Shown here piece after piece: positions 10,521 to 21,227 of a stretch of DNA of 64,000 nt (its first letter is position 1; every line of letters begins with the position of its first letter). The notes under the pieces are model-generated. The model was not told the DNA's origin, did no database searches, and saw only the letters and a program-made list of their open reading frames with translations. The DNA comes from Nemophila menziesii (taxonomy: Eukaryota > Streptophyta > Magnoliopsida > Boraginales > Hydrophyllaceae): assembly GCA_029959085.1 (NCBI GenBank), contig JARWIR010000021.1, forward strand, positions 21,849,620-21,913,619, read 5' to 3'. Position numbers and translations under genes: made by a program.

Positions 10521-10738
10521 TGTTAGATTATATATGTAAGAATATATTAGGTTTATTATTTACCTTAGTTAGAGATATTATTTACCTTAGTTAGAGAGAT
10601 TATTTACCATAGTCATTTAGACTGCTTGCTCTCCAAGCTTAGTCCTAGTATAAAAATTGTTATGTAGTTCACTTTAATATCATCGATTCATTCAATACAA
10701 AATATAGTCTTTCATATTCTTTTCTCTAATTCTCGACA
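10521..10738 (+). repeat. 3' LTR of the truncated copia element (218 bp)
   Basis: It begins TGTTAGATT directly after the purine tract and ends TTCTCGACA. Near its start a unit of about 21 bp (ATTATTTACCTTAGTTAGAGA) is repeated about three times (10554-10612). No partner 5' LTR is in the window. Confidence 0.8.
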
Positions 10739-10744
10739 TGATAA

Positions 10745-10978
10745 AAAAAAGTACTTCATTTTTTGTCAAAAGATTAAAGATATATTAACAGCACATAAAG
10801 CAAAAAGGCTATTCTGTTCAAATGCTCTCTTTTAGCAGGAAATGTCATAATTCCGGTTGTTGAAAATATGACTGAAAACACCAATTCTAAAAGCCAAAAT
10901 TTGGCTGAATACCCTACTGATTACCCGTTGAAGCTCCAACGAATTTTTTCCTTACAAATGTCTGAATTTTTTGTTATT
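10745..10978 (+). repeat. Copy 2 of the duplicated segment: natural empty site of the CACTA element
   Basis: The sequence AAGTACTTCATTTTTTGTC near 10751-10769 joins, without interruption, the two parts that flank the CACTA element at 3541-3553 and 6858 onward. The homology then continues to about 10978. The copy therefore shows the target before insertion and fixes the TSD as TTT. It also keeps the exon-like stretch GNVIIPVVENMTENTNSK in frame. Confidence 0.88.
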
Positions 10979-11249
10979 TTACCAAGACACTATTTGAATT
11001 TTGCAGTTTTTGTAACTGCAATTATTTTGTTTCTGTCAAGAACCCAAGCCATATGTTTTGCTTAAATTTGATAACCTACTGTTCTATTTCAAATACAAGG
11101 CATCAAATTTTTGGTTGTGTCTTATCCACAGCTAAGAGCTCCGACCGTCCGCTACCCTTTACAGTGATGAACTTCTTATTTATAGTCATGAACCTTTTAT
11201 TACTTTGATAATTATTAATCTTTTTGTTTCAAATATTATGATGTATACA

Positions 11250-14200
11250 GGAAAAAAATCTAAATTTATTTATGAAACAATGATGCTCATCGATATTACT
11301 TGTTGCGTAGTTGCAACCACATGATGTTCAACTGGATAGTCAACTGCGTCACTCCCGAACTTGCAAACAACGTCCTTTTTTCTATTGATGCATTCACCGT
11401 TTGGACAAATTTGAAACAACGGTTTTCTAAAAATAACGCTCCACACATATACACATTGTGACGTTCTATATGCTCTCGTCAACAACAAAAATTGTCTATT
11501 GCTGCTCATTGCAATAAATTTAAAACACTTTGAGACGGGTTAGCAAATATTTTATCCGTTGCCCATTTGCTCATATGGGTAAAGTTAAAAACTCAATGCT
11601 CGCGGAGAAAACGATCATGTTCTTTAGTTTTTAATGGGTCTTAACTACTCATATCAAGTAATTAATGTAATATTATGCTCAATAAACCACTTCCCTCTAT
11701 GAATAACATGTACAACCTAGTTCTTCAGGAGGAGAAATAAAGTTTAGTCGCGGTGTTTATATCGTCACCATTAAAACCTACTGCACTCCAACTTTTCAAT
11801 TTGACCAATTCTGTTGTATCCACTTCCAACGAATCGATACCTGCTATCTCGTATGCTTCCCACGAGCCACAATGAAACAACAATATTAGTTGCAATAATG
11901 GCTATAGCACAACCTCATGTGATTATTGTCGCAACCTTGGTTCAAATTGTCATAGTCACACAAGTGCAACATGTTAGAAATCAATGATATCCTTCTGGGC
12001 ATCACCTCTACCAAGGAAACACTCGTTCTGCTTCTAATAATGTTACAAATGGACTTCTATCAATCACACTAGAGCAGCATAAACAAATATTTGGTTTTCT
12101 CAACGAAGGTAATATGACATCTTAATAGAACTATACAAGTATATCGCTTACATTTTATGTTTTCCAAATGCAAATTCTTCCTCCCAAATTTTATCATCAA
12201 AACTGGTACTAATGACCGTATGGTGCGTTCTGAAAAACAATTCATCCATTCTGAACCTACTATGAATCCTCATATTAGATTGCTTAATGGTTTTAAAGCT
12301 CATATCAACATCACTTGTGACCTTCGTTTACTAAAAATCTGTATTGCAAAATGTACTTTACAGTCCGTCCGTTAATGTTAATCTCCTCGTCGGAAAATAA
12401 AATCTATAAATTGTTGTGTAACATTTTACCCACCTTCTGCATCTTTAAGGACCTTAAAACGAATAAAATGACTAAATTTGGCAAGTTTGAAGGTGGACTC
12501 TACATCGACCAACCCCTCTACCATCCACAACTGCACCAATTTGTCTCCATGCATCACTTTGGCATCAGCGATTGGGTCAACCATTAGTTAGTCACCTTAA
12601 ATTAGTTTCTTCCATTTGTGTTCGATGTTTTAGTCGACGAGTCTTCAGTTTGTAGGTCTTGCACCTTGGCTAGACAGACTCGACTTTCTTTTTCAAATAG
12701 CACTTTCTACATTTTATATTATTGAATTGATTGGGGAACTCGGTCATTTCCTTCTTTATTAGGTCCAGATTATTTTTTGACTATTGTAGAGGATTTTTCT
12801 CGTGCTACACAGATATACCTTATGAGAAATAAATTTGAAGCATGTTCCTTTCTTGATATTTTTTTTGTAAATGGTTAAAACTCAGTTTTCTGGCTCAATC
12901 AAAGATTTTCATAGCGATAATGGAAAATAATTTTTCTATAATGGATTTACACAATTCTTAGCATATTTTGGCACCATACGACACTAGATTATTCCCTAAA
13001 CACAATAAAAACATGGATTCTTTAAGCTTAAACACCACATCTTATTGAGATCGCTCGAGCATTAAGTTTTCCAAGATTCTTATCGTGTTGAATTTTTAGG
13101 GTGGGTGTGTCCTCGCTGCAACTTATTTAATTAATCGCATTCCTACACCATTACTTGTTAGAAATCTTCTTTAGAAAAATTATACCGGAAAATCCCCAAC
13201 ATATCCTGTGTATGTGGCTTTAGTTGCTTGTGTTATGCCATTGATCGTCTTTATAAAAAATAATTTGATGCTCGTATGTAGCAGACCATTTTTATTGGTT
13301 ACCCTGCAAGTCAGAAGGGTTATTGCCTTTACAATCGTTTTACTAAGAAACTTTTTTACTGTTGCGATGTTATCTTCGATGATCGTATATTTCCTCTAGC
13401 TTTCATCTTCATCTCTATTGTTTATTGGGTGATTCCCACCACTATATTTGATCCATTTTATGTGTTTTTTACATTTCCAACCACTTATACAACACCCACC
13501 ATAAAACTGTAGTTATCGTTTCAAAGTTAACCAAAGATCCCTCGCAAACTAATGCACCACAACCATTATTGTACACCACATTACCACTCATAAACACACC
13601 TAATTCACCACCATATCCATCAACAATTTCTAACCCACACCTAAAAAAAATAACAGACCACATCAGCATGTTCCAACTTTTTTTGGATACATAAAACGTG
13701 TTACCAACCCCTATCAAACATGACACACATCTAACACTTACAAAATAACCTCTTGCTCTCTTTGTCGACTATGATTACCCGACTATCAAGCTACCCACCC
13801 CATATTCGTCTTTTTTATAGGTCGCATCCAAAGATACACGCCATATGTTGTCTAAATTTTTCTCATATAGGATTTTTTTTCAAATTCCCATCACACTTTT
13901 CTTGCTAATATTTCTTCAAACATAGATCCATCCTTTTTTAGTGAAGTAGTTAGGACCTTCGTTGGTGTAAATAAATAGATGTTGAACTTGCGAAGCTCAA
14001 TAACGATGGCACGTAGTATCTCATTCAATTACCTCCTAGTAAACGTCTAATTGGTTTTAAGTGGGTGTTTGAAATTAAATATAAAACAAATTCGTAAAAA
14101 GAATGTTATAAAGAAAGGCCGGTTGTTAAAGGGTTTACTCAATTAGAAGGCATCGACTATCATGAAACCCTTACTCTCATCGCCAAGCTCACAAAAGTTT

Positions 14201-15370
14201 GTTGTTTGCTGTATATTGATCCTACTAAAAATGGTTTCTTATTTTGTTTTCAAATGAATTTCAATATTTCTTTCCTGAATGGGGATCTTGATAGGGAAGT
14301 GAAGATGTCAATCCCTCCTGGATTTGGAAAATAGGGGGAGAATTTGGAGTTTCATTTGCACAAGTCTCTCTACATATTGAAACAAGCTTCCCCGAATTAG
14401 TTTGCAAAGTATCCTCCTCATAATGATACAAGTTATACCTCATCACGACCATATTATTCATTGTTCACCAAACTCCAAGGCAAATCTATCACAAGTACTC
14501 ATCAATGTAGATAATATCCTCATTGGAGGTAACTATGTCAATGCCATATATGATTAAAATAAAAATTTACAAGAAAATTTTCACATAAAGGATCTTTGAA
14601 CACTGAAATATATTTTTGGGATTGAAGTTTGTTGTTCACGAGAAGGTATATATCTCAATCTAATAAGCTCTTGATATCTTGAAAGATGCCACACAAATAG
14701 GTGCAAATTCATGTTATTTTCCAATTGAGTGGTAATTGAAATTATCAAGCGAAGAGGGAATTTTTATAATAATCCCTCAATTTATAGAATTGTTGGGGAG
14801 ATTGGTATATTTACTATTATGAGGCCCAGTATTAGATACTCAGTACAACATCTCATCCATTTCACGCATGAACTAAGAAAGGAACATTAGATGTTGCAAA
14901 TATTGCGTTAAGATATGTAAAGAGCACACCCAACAAGAAAACCTTTTGTTAGTAATAGTTCCCTAGAATTGAAGGCGTTTTGTGATTTAGATTGGGCAAG
15001 ATTTCCAACCAAACGAATATCAAGCACTGGATTTTGTATCATTCTTGGCGATTCTATTATATCATGGAAATGATTATCTGCAAAGCAGAATATAGAGCCA
15101 TGACTAAAACAAGTTGTGAAGTACATGGTTGATGTATATACTACATGATTTTGGCGTAGCTCATCCAAAACCATTTATTTTATTTTGTGACAACAAAATT
15201 AATTATACAAATAGTTTTAAATATGATATTTAATGAAAGAAAAAAAAATATTGAGTTGTATTCTTATTTAATTTGAGACAAATTTCAAGTTAGATTGATT
15301 ACGACTTTGCACGTGCCGCCTAATTTATGTTACTATTGAACTCGTCTCCATGTTCATAGCTCTACATAGG
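11250..15370 (+). pseudogene. Heavily decayed Ty1/copia retrotransposon (gag to RNase H)
   Basis: Short islands of copia protein remain in order on the plus strand. Gag (UBN2-like) is seen near 11320-11560 (MMFNWIVNCVTPELANNVLF, VWTNLKQRFSKNNAPHIYTL) and 11690-11740 (NMYNLVLQEEK). A CDYCRNLGSNCH remnant follows. Integrase pieces occur near 12660-13180 (CTLARQTRLSFSNS, TIVEDFSRATQIYLMRNKFE) and RT near 14040-14450 (LIGFKWVFEIKYKTNS, VVKGFTQLEGIDYHET, SFLNGDLDREVKMSIPPGF, SLYILKQAS). RNase H relics end near 15370. Dozens of stops and indels show it is much older than its neighbours. LTRs were not recognised. Confidence 0.8.
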
Positions 15371-16246
15371 TGATTAAACGAAACGAAAATTGTCTCGTGA
15401 TCCCTACTTTTACCCAATATCAGTATGATCCTCCAGGTAAATGTCGAGGAGAGATTTGTCCCTTGAATTATTTAGAGGTTTCATGCGTAAATAACCATAA
15501 TCTTAACTTGACGTTGATGACTACATATGGTTAATTATAGAATTGGGAATGCTTATCCTTCCATATATTAATGGCTTATATGGTCCTTGAATGAATAATG
15601 GGATATATTGCTAATTCGAGGAATTCTAAAATCCATCTCGATTTGCTCTTACGTATGAAGGATGTGTCGCAAAGAAAATAGATATCCTTATCCAGTTGTT
15701 GTTGATATCTGATGATAAAGTTGTTTTGTTGCATATTACCTTGATTGTTATCTCCCATCTAGTTTACTTCAAATAGAACGACCATCAGTTAGGGACAAAA
15801 AAATGTCAGCCTACCTCCCTTACCAACCAACTGTCGAATTTAATATTGGAGAAGTTGAAAAGATGGATATTTTTTCAGTTTTTCAGAAAGAAAAAAGATT
15901 TGAAAAAGGTACAACTTGATGAGACCCAAAACTCTATCAACCAAATGATGATGAAATTAGATGGAAATTCATAAAACTCAATAAACAACCTTGGCCATCT
16001 AAGAAAAAATATTTTTTTCAACCCAATAAAACCCACATCCAAATTTCCATAAATACCAACTACTTATTCGATTTGGATCAAATGAGAATTTGACCAAAAC
16101 AAAAACTTTTTTAATGAATTATTGACGCTTGTTGAGCAGGAAAAATGGATGTTTTGTGAAAAAAATCAGAGAACTCAGAGTTAGCCGCGTGAAAAGGGGA
16201 AAATACAATAATTTTCTCAAATTCTAAGGCTTGTAGGGTGAAGTCA
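15371..16246. other. Intergenic, nothing recognised
   Basis: Between the decayed copia and the Sirevirus-type element I see no domain, TIR or LTR. Short frames here have no recognisable motifs. The last five bases before 16252 are the left target duplication of the next element. Confidence 0.5.
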
Positions 16247-16251
16247 GAAAG

Positions 16252-17383
16252 TGTTGGCCTAACGTCCTTTTAATCTTGTTTTAATATTTGCCAAATCGTG
16301 TTTTATTTACCCCCGAAATAGTGCCTTATACTTGCCCTAACTTAACACTATTTCTCCTTGTGTTTTAACTTAATTTTTCAAGGAAATTGATTTGGTGGGC
16401 CGGCATACCGCCCAAATGACCGGTATACCGCCGGGAAAGAGCCGTTGCCTAACGGTCACAAGCCACGTGGATTTTCCCGTTGACTAGAAGACAAGCATCA
16501 CCGGTATACCGCCCGATTCACCGGTATACCGCCCAGAGGTCAGAAATGCCTATAAAAGGGAGCTTTATCACATTCAAGAAACTACCTCTTACCAATCCAA
16601 TTCTAATCATTCTTACACATCAATAAGAGGTCTCAAGCTAACATAGAATCAATCCAAGCTTGATCAATCTACTCATTCAAGGAGTAAATCAAAAGGAGCT
16701 TAAAAGTTATTATCTACTCAAGAGGAGTTTTACATGCTTATAGTTATATCTACTCTTTAGGAGATTATCTAGCAAAGTAGTTTCACCCCTTTAAACACTT
16801 TGTATCTATCCTCTTAAGTCTAGGTCTTGTAATAGATAGATTAAGAGAGAACTCAAGTATAGGGAGTATACTTGGTGTCCTTGTGTTATGATTACACAAG
16901 AGTTTCCTTCGTGGTTTCGAAGAGGTTGTCCTTCGTGTTATCGAAGAGGTTGTAAGGGTTATTGTGTTCTCGACCCGGTTAAGAGAGACACGGGAGCTTA
17001 GTGAAAAGCTTGAAATCCTAAGGAGGCTTCCTTAGGTAGTGGATGTAGGGAAACCGAACCACTATACATCGTTGTGTACTTTCTATCCCTACTCTATTTA
17101 CTTTCCGCACCTTATATATTTGATTACTTGCTAGTATAAATATCGAAATAATGTTTATCTAGTTAATCAACCTATTGCCATCTAGAGTAGTAAAAGAATA
17201 GAAACTCGGTTTACTTGTTAAACTTATATATCGAACCTTTAACTTATCCTTTGCATGATCCCTTAAGTGTTTGATATATTAGTTGACTTAGAAGTTTTCT
17301 CTTAAACTCATAATTGTCCAAAAGATTTTTAATTAGGCATTAATCTTATTAGTAATCCTATTAACCCCCCTCTAGGACTTTCA
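16252..17383 (+). repeat. 5' LTR of the Sirevirus-type element (1132 bp)
   Basis: Starts TGTTGGCC and ends GGACTTTCA. It contains two pairs of CGG-N4-CCG boxes (16401-16430 and 16502-16531) and a TATA box TATAAAAGG at 16551. Compared with the 3' LTR it lacks about 14 bp near 16668 and differs at about a dozen single bases. Confidence 0.95.
16401..16559 (+). promoter_or_regulatory. LTR promoter: paired CGG-CCG boxes and TATA box
   Basis: The core CGGYATACCG occurs at 16401-16410 and 16421-16430, and again at 16502-16511 and 16522-16531. In each pair the offset is exactly 20 bp. The second pair ends 20 bp before TATAAAAGG (16551-16559). Repeated motifs with a CGG-CCG core upstream of the LTR promoter are a described feature of Sireviruses; the protein that reads them is not known to me. 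The same block recurs in the 3' LTR at 21377-21507. Confidence 0.85.
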
Positions 17384-17385
17384 AT

Positions 17386-17397
17386 TGGTATCAGAGC
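17386..17397 (+). other. Primer binding site (initiator Met tRNA type)
   Basis: TGGTATCAGAGC lies 2 bp after the 5' LTR end. This sequence is complementary to the 3' end of plant initiator methionine tRNA and primes minus-strand synthesis in most plant copia elements. Confidence 0.93.
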
Positions 17398-17440
17398 CTA
17401 ACTCTACGTGAATAGCTTAATCGTTAGTAGAGTAAACGAT

Positions 17441-18493
17441 ATGGAATTTAATCTTTTGGAAAAGTCGTCTTCTACCCGACCTCCACTTTTTGTAGGAACT
17501 TACTATTTTGCTTGGAGAACAAAAATGGAGGAATTTATCAAAGCCGAAGATCCCGATCAATGGAGAATCGTTATGGAAGGTCCATTCGTTCCATATAAAG
17601 AGGAGTTAAATGAAGCGGGAGTTCTTAAGCTAAATCAAGAAGAAATAGATTATGATGAACTCACCGATGAGGATAATGCTAAGCTTACTCAAAATGCAAA
17701 ACCGATGTACACTCTAATTTGTGGAATATCCGAAGAGATTTTCTCACAAATATTAGATTGTAATTCCGCAAAAGAGCTTTGGGATCGTTTGGAGTTTCTA
17801 TATGGAATTGTCAAGAATGACGAAGAAAAAGAAAGCTTAATCCATGATGAATCTCATGACAATCTTAACCCAAACCATGAGGTAGCAATCTATCCTAACT
17901 CTTTGTCTCCTCTATATAATTATGATGATATTAGGCATATTTCATCCCTTTTAAAAATTCTTGATTATCAAATCCACTTGAATAACCTTTTGTTGAAAAA
18001 GGCTAAAGTTGAGCAAAAGAATTGTTTTAATTGTTATATCACTTTAGATGACGTTTTGAGAAATACTAAAAACCCTTGTTTCGAAAATATTTTCTCTTCC
18101 AATAAAAGTCAACATTCTATGAAGAAAAATATAGAAGGTTTTGAAAAAGTGGATGAAGCATTTTCACTTGCTCTTAAAACTTTAGAAAATCATCCCTATT
18201 TAAATGTCACTCCATTTGATGAAAATGATCTTTTTAAAGAAAAACTATTTTTGAGTGAAAAGTTGTTTTTACAAAATAATGAGAAAAATTCGTGTTCAAA
18301 ACCTTCTCGTGATATTTCTATTCGCAAAAGAAGTACTTGTAATTATTGTGGTAAACCCGGCCATCATGTTTCTACGTGTCATTACCACAAACAACTTGAA
18401 TACGGGTCTTTGATACCCTCGTGGGAAAAACCGACATGGATTGTGAAAAATACTTATCGTGTTTCCGGATCCATTTCACCTTGGATACCATAG
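17441..18493 (+). CDS. Sirevirus-type Gag protein (350 aa)
   Basis: The ATG at 17441 is the first one after the primer site and starts MEFNLLEKSSS. The N-terminal third has the copia Gag fold (FVGTYYFAWRTKMEEFI, typical DUF4219/UBN2-like, then YTLICGISEEIFSQIL and AKELWDRLEFLYG). A single CCHC zinc knuckle CNYCGKPGHHVSTC lies near residue 300 for RNA binding. The frame is intact and ends shortly after the knuckle. In full Sireviruses the frame would continue toward the protease; here it stops at PWIP and pol is absent. The segment between UBN2 and knuckle (about 145-295) is unusual and charged. Confidence 0.85.
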   Translation: MEFNLLEKSSSTRPPLFVGTYYFAWRTKMEEFIKAEDPDQWRIVMEGPFVPYKEELNEAGVLKLNQEEIDYDELTDEDNAKLTQNAKPMYTLICGISEEIFSQILDCNSAKELWDRLEFLYGIVKNDEEKESLIHDESHDNLNPNHEVAIYPNSLSPLYNYDDIRHISSLLKILDYQIHLNNLLLKKAKVEQKNCFNCYITLDDVLRNTKNPCFENIFSSNKSQHSMKKNIEGFEKVDEAFSLALKTLENHPYLNVTPFDENDLFKEKLFLSEKLFLQNNEKNSCSKPSRDISIRKRSTCNYCGKPGHHVSTCHYHKQLEYGSLIPSWEKPTWIVKNTYRVSGSISPWIP

Positions 18494-19171
18494 TAATATT
18501 TTATTGTAGGTGTTGAGCGTCAAGAAATTGAAATGATATACAAAAAGACGCTCAAATCTCGTAAAAGAAAAATCCGGTGAATTCTTTCCTTCTTTTCTTT
18601 TTTAGTTTGTGTTTTATTATGTGGTTATTTGTTTTATCCTCTATGTGCTATTATCTTTTAAGCTTTACCCTTTTATCATGCTTGACATTGCTTAGTTTTT
18701 TCTTTGGGTCTTTTTGTACTTTTTAGAAAGTATAGGTTTCTTAGGAAATTATCTGTTTTTATGTTCTAGCCCTTTTTACTTGCTTGTTTTCAAAAATAAA
18801 AGGTGCCCCAATTATATTTTTACGTTATCTAACTATTGGGGAGGTTTCGGGCTAATTTCGAGCACATTTTTATCCCTATTTTCGAGAGTTGAGCGGCATA
18901 CCGGGCTTTCCGCCGGCATACCGGCGGGCTTGAACAGAATCCTTCTTTTACTGGACCGGCATACCGGTAAATCCAGCGGCATACCGGTCGGGGTTTTTCT
19001 GCAGTTACGAAATCGATTTAAAGGCTTTCTAATACCCTTTTCTCTTCATTCTTAAAACCCTAACTACCTCTCTTTCACGATTCTCTCTGCAAATCCGTCA
19101 TTATCCATCTTCTTCATCCATTAATCTTCTCTAAAACCCATATCCTTCAAGTATCTTCATCATCCTTTGCT
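18494..19171 (+). promoter_or_regulatory. Leader of ORF2 with two pairs of CGG-CCG boxes; possible internal promoter
   Basis: There is no coding frame of note here. Boxes CGGCATACCG lie at 18894-18903 and 18914-18923, and at 18957-18966 and 18977-18986; both pairs have the same 20-bp offset as in the LTR. About 30 bp after the last box is TTTAAAGG (19017-19024), followed by a pyrimidine-rich leader up to the ORF2 ATG. The arrangement copies the LTR promoter. In envelope-bearing Sireviruses extra boxes near the envelope-like gene are described, so ORF2 sits in that position. Confidence 0.65.
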
Positions 19172-20305
19172 ATGGGTCCAAGGAAAGAAGCCTCTTCATC
19201 CTCTACAAGAAAGAAGACCGGAAGCTCCTCTAATCCTCCTCCACCTTCAAAGCCTTTCGATATTCAACCGGGTAGAAAGGTTGAATCTTCCGCTTTCCCC
19301 TCCGGTAATAGCTTCTTTACTCATCTTGATTCACAAGGTTTTGTTCCTTTCCTTTCAATTGAAACAAATATTGCTACTAGTTTTTGTCAAGAATTCTACA
19401 CAAACTTCCAATATAATTGTGATAGGAACTTCATTTCGTCTAAAATCAATGGGAAAATTGTTAAAATTGATGAAACCCTTCTTAGCTCCGTTTTTAATCT
19501 CAAAACTTCGGGTTTTAGCTCTTTTTGGAATATTAATTGGGGTGTTCTTGATGTTACTATTATCCCTCTTGTTGAAGCCTTTATGGAATCCCATTTAGTT
19601 AATCCGGCCTCAATTAATTCCGAGTCTAAACATTGGAGGTCATATGATTTCACACCCGATTTTCAAATTGCTTACAAAATTGTTCTAAATGGTTTATTTT
19701 GCAAAAACAAACACGATGCTACTATATCTCCTTATGAAGCTTATATTCTTTATCGTATTTATCACAATGAGCCTATCAATTTTCCCGCTATCATGATCAA
19801 GATGATGAATCATGCTTTTCTTAACACCAATAGTGTCCCCTATGGTTTAGCTCTTTCAACTATCTTCAATCACCTTGGCTTTAATCTCGAAAATTCTCTT
19901 TCAAAAAGCTTCAACTCAAATTGGGTCATAAATTACAAAGCCGTTAGGAAAATGAAGTTTGTGATTTACAATGATGAATATATTCCGGAAAATCATGTCA
20001 ATAACTTTGGGGATCGAGATACTATCTCTAATATCCTTTCATCTTCTTCGCGTGTCACGGTTCCACCTATCCCGGCCTCTCCTATCCATATTGAGCCTAC
20101 TCATAACCAACCCATACATGAGGATTCCTCTAATATCTCTCGGATTGAAGCTACACTTAACCGTTTTATCAATTTTGTGGAAAGAAAATTTGAGGTGTTT
20201 GAAGGAAAATTGGAGAATCTTGCTCGAGATGTTTCATGCATTATGGATGATGTGTCACATGCCCGCCGCCGTTCTAGAAGCCGCTCTCCTCGGGATAATC
20301 GTTAA
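19172..20305 (+). CDS. Second ORF of the Sirevirus-type element, plant mobile-element protein with SR tail (377 aa)
   Basis: The ATG at 19172 opens an intact 377-codon frame. Residues 1-30 are Ser/Thr/Lys-rich. Residues about 55-250 resemble the 'putative plant transposon protein' domain found in many plant retroelements (SFCQEFYTNFQYN, NGKIVKIDETLLSSVFNL, WVINYK). A helical, probably coiled-coil region follows (ATLNRFINFVERKFEVFEGK), and the end is Arg/Ser-rich (RRRSRSRSPRD), suggesting RNA or nuclear binding. I see no signal peptide or membrane segment, so despite its envelope-like position there is no sign that it is an envelope. The domain match is by pattern recognition and should be checked by profile search. 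Confidence 0.7.
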   Translation: MGPRKEASSSSTRKKTGSSSNPPPPSKPFDIQPGRKVESSAFPSGNSFFTHLDSQGFVPFLSIETNIATSFCQEFYTNFQYNCDRNFISSKINGKIVKIDETLLSSVFNLKTSGFSSFWNINWGVLDVTIIPLVEAFMESHLVNPASINSESKHWRSYDFTPDFQIAYKIVLNGLFCKNKHDATISPYEAYILYRIYHNEPINFPAIMIKMMNHAFLNTNSVPYGLALSTIFNHLGFNLENSLSKSFNSNWVINYKAVRKMKFVIYNDEYIPENHVNNFGDRDTISNILSSSSRVTVPPIPASPIHIEPTHNQPIHEDSSNISRIEATLNRFINFVERKFEVFEGKLENLARDVSCIMDDVSHARRRSRSRSPRDNR

Positions 20306-21227
20306 TTGTTGGGTGCTTTTTATTTTATCCTATTTGGTTTTTAGTTGATTTTGTTTTATCTTATTTCGTGCCTTGAATGCTTTTGGGTCCGTGTTTTGGA
20401 CATTTAGGATTTTATTGCTACTTGGTTTAATTTGGATATTTGGTTTAGTATGCTATCTTTTTACTTTGGATAATTGTTGTTTTGGATGTTTTTATTAGTT
20501 GTTTAAATTATGTATTTCGGATATCATCTATTGCGATATTGTTGCTTGCATTTCATTTGCTATTCCCGTAAGTTAAGCTACTTATTACTCGTCACTAATC
20601 TTGCTTATCTTTTATAGGAAATCTTGCAAGATTAATCCTCCTTGTTGGATAAATGCTCTTTCATATTATCTCTTAGTGTATTGTGATATTGTGTTAAAAA
20701 ATTGCTTTTTATAGCCCCTACATTTTTTAAAATGGCACAAAGGTCCCTTGGTGATATTTTATTTTTGACCTCACATTTCCTTTAAAAAAAATGATGGTCA
20801 AAATTCCTTTCTTTAAAATTTGAAAAATGGTACTTATGTTTCTCAACATTTAAACTTTTACAACTAAGTCCCTCAAAATTTTGAAAAATTACGCTTTCAC
20901 CCCTAAGAGACTTTTCTTCTAAAATTATTCACTAATTCTTTTTGTTGTTGACAAAGGGGGAGAAAGATCAAAGATACAAACTTAAATATTTTATAAACCA
21001 TAAAGTATCTTTGAACACAATTTTGCATTGTTATTATGCCTTGTGTAAGGGGGAGTTTTTAAATGATTTGTTTCGCGAAACCTTTTTATAAAAATACCTT
21101 ATGCATAGAGTAAGGGGGAGTTACTCCATTTACCAATCGATAACTCATTTAAAGGTTTTCATTTGTTAAAAACTCTTTATTGGCAAACTTGTGTTTTCGA
21201 TTTGTCAAACATCAAAAAGGGGGAGAT
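20306..21227 (+). other. 3' untranslated part of the Sirevirus-type element with four polypurine tracts
   Basis: Non-coding. Purine tracts of the form AAGGGGGAG occur at 20953-20962, 21047-21055, 21112-21120 and 21214-21226; the last one abuts the 3' LTR and is the functional PPT. Clusters of PPT copies before the 3' LTR are a described Sirevirus feature. Confidence 0.85.

Larger units (their letters stand above)
7400..10738 (+). mobile_element. 5'-truncated Ty1/copia retrotransposon with 3' LTR
   Basis: Domain order protease, integrase, reverse transcriptase, RNase H identifies Ty1/copia. The 3' end shows a polypurine tract TTTAAGGGGG (10511-10520) followed by a 218-bp LTR (10521-10738, TGTTAGA...CTCGACA). 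No 5' LTR, primer site or gag was found upstream. Several stops and frameshifts separate the pol pieces, so the element is inactive. Confidence 0.88.

Noticed and set aside
6858..10978. The two similar segments as LTRs of the copia element between them
   Set aside because: They lack TG...CA ends, a primer site and a purine tract next to them, and the copia element has its own 3' LTR at 10521-10738.
18714..19055. 113-codon ORF between gag and ORF2 as a protein gene
   Set aside because: It consists of leader DNA with CGG-CCG boxes; the frame is hydrophobic and without motifs, and the ORF2 start has a better context.
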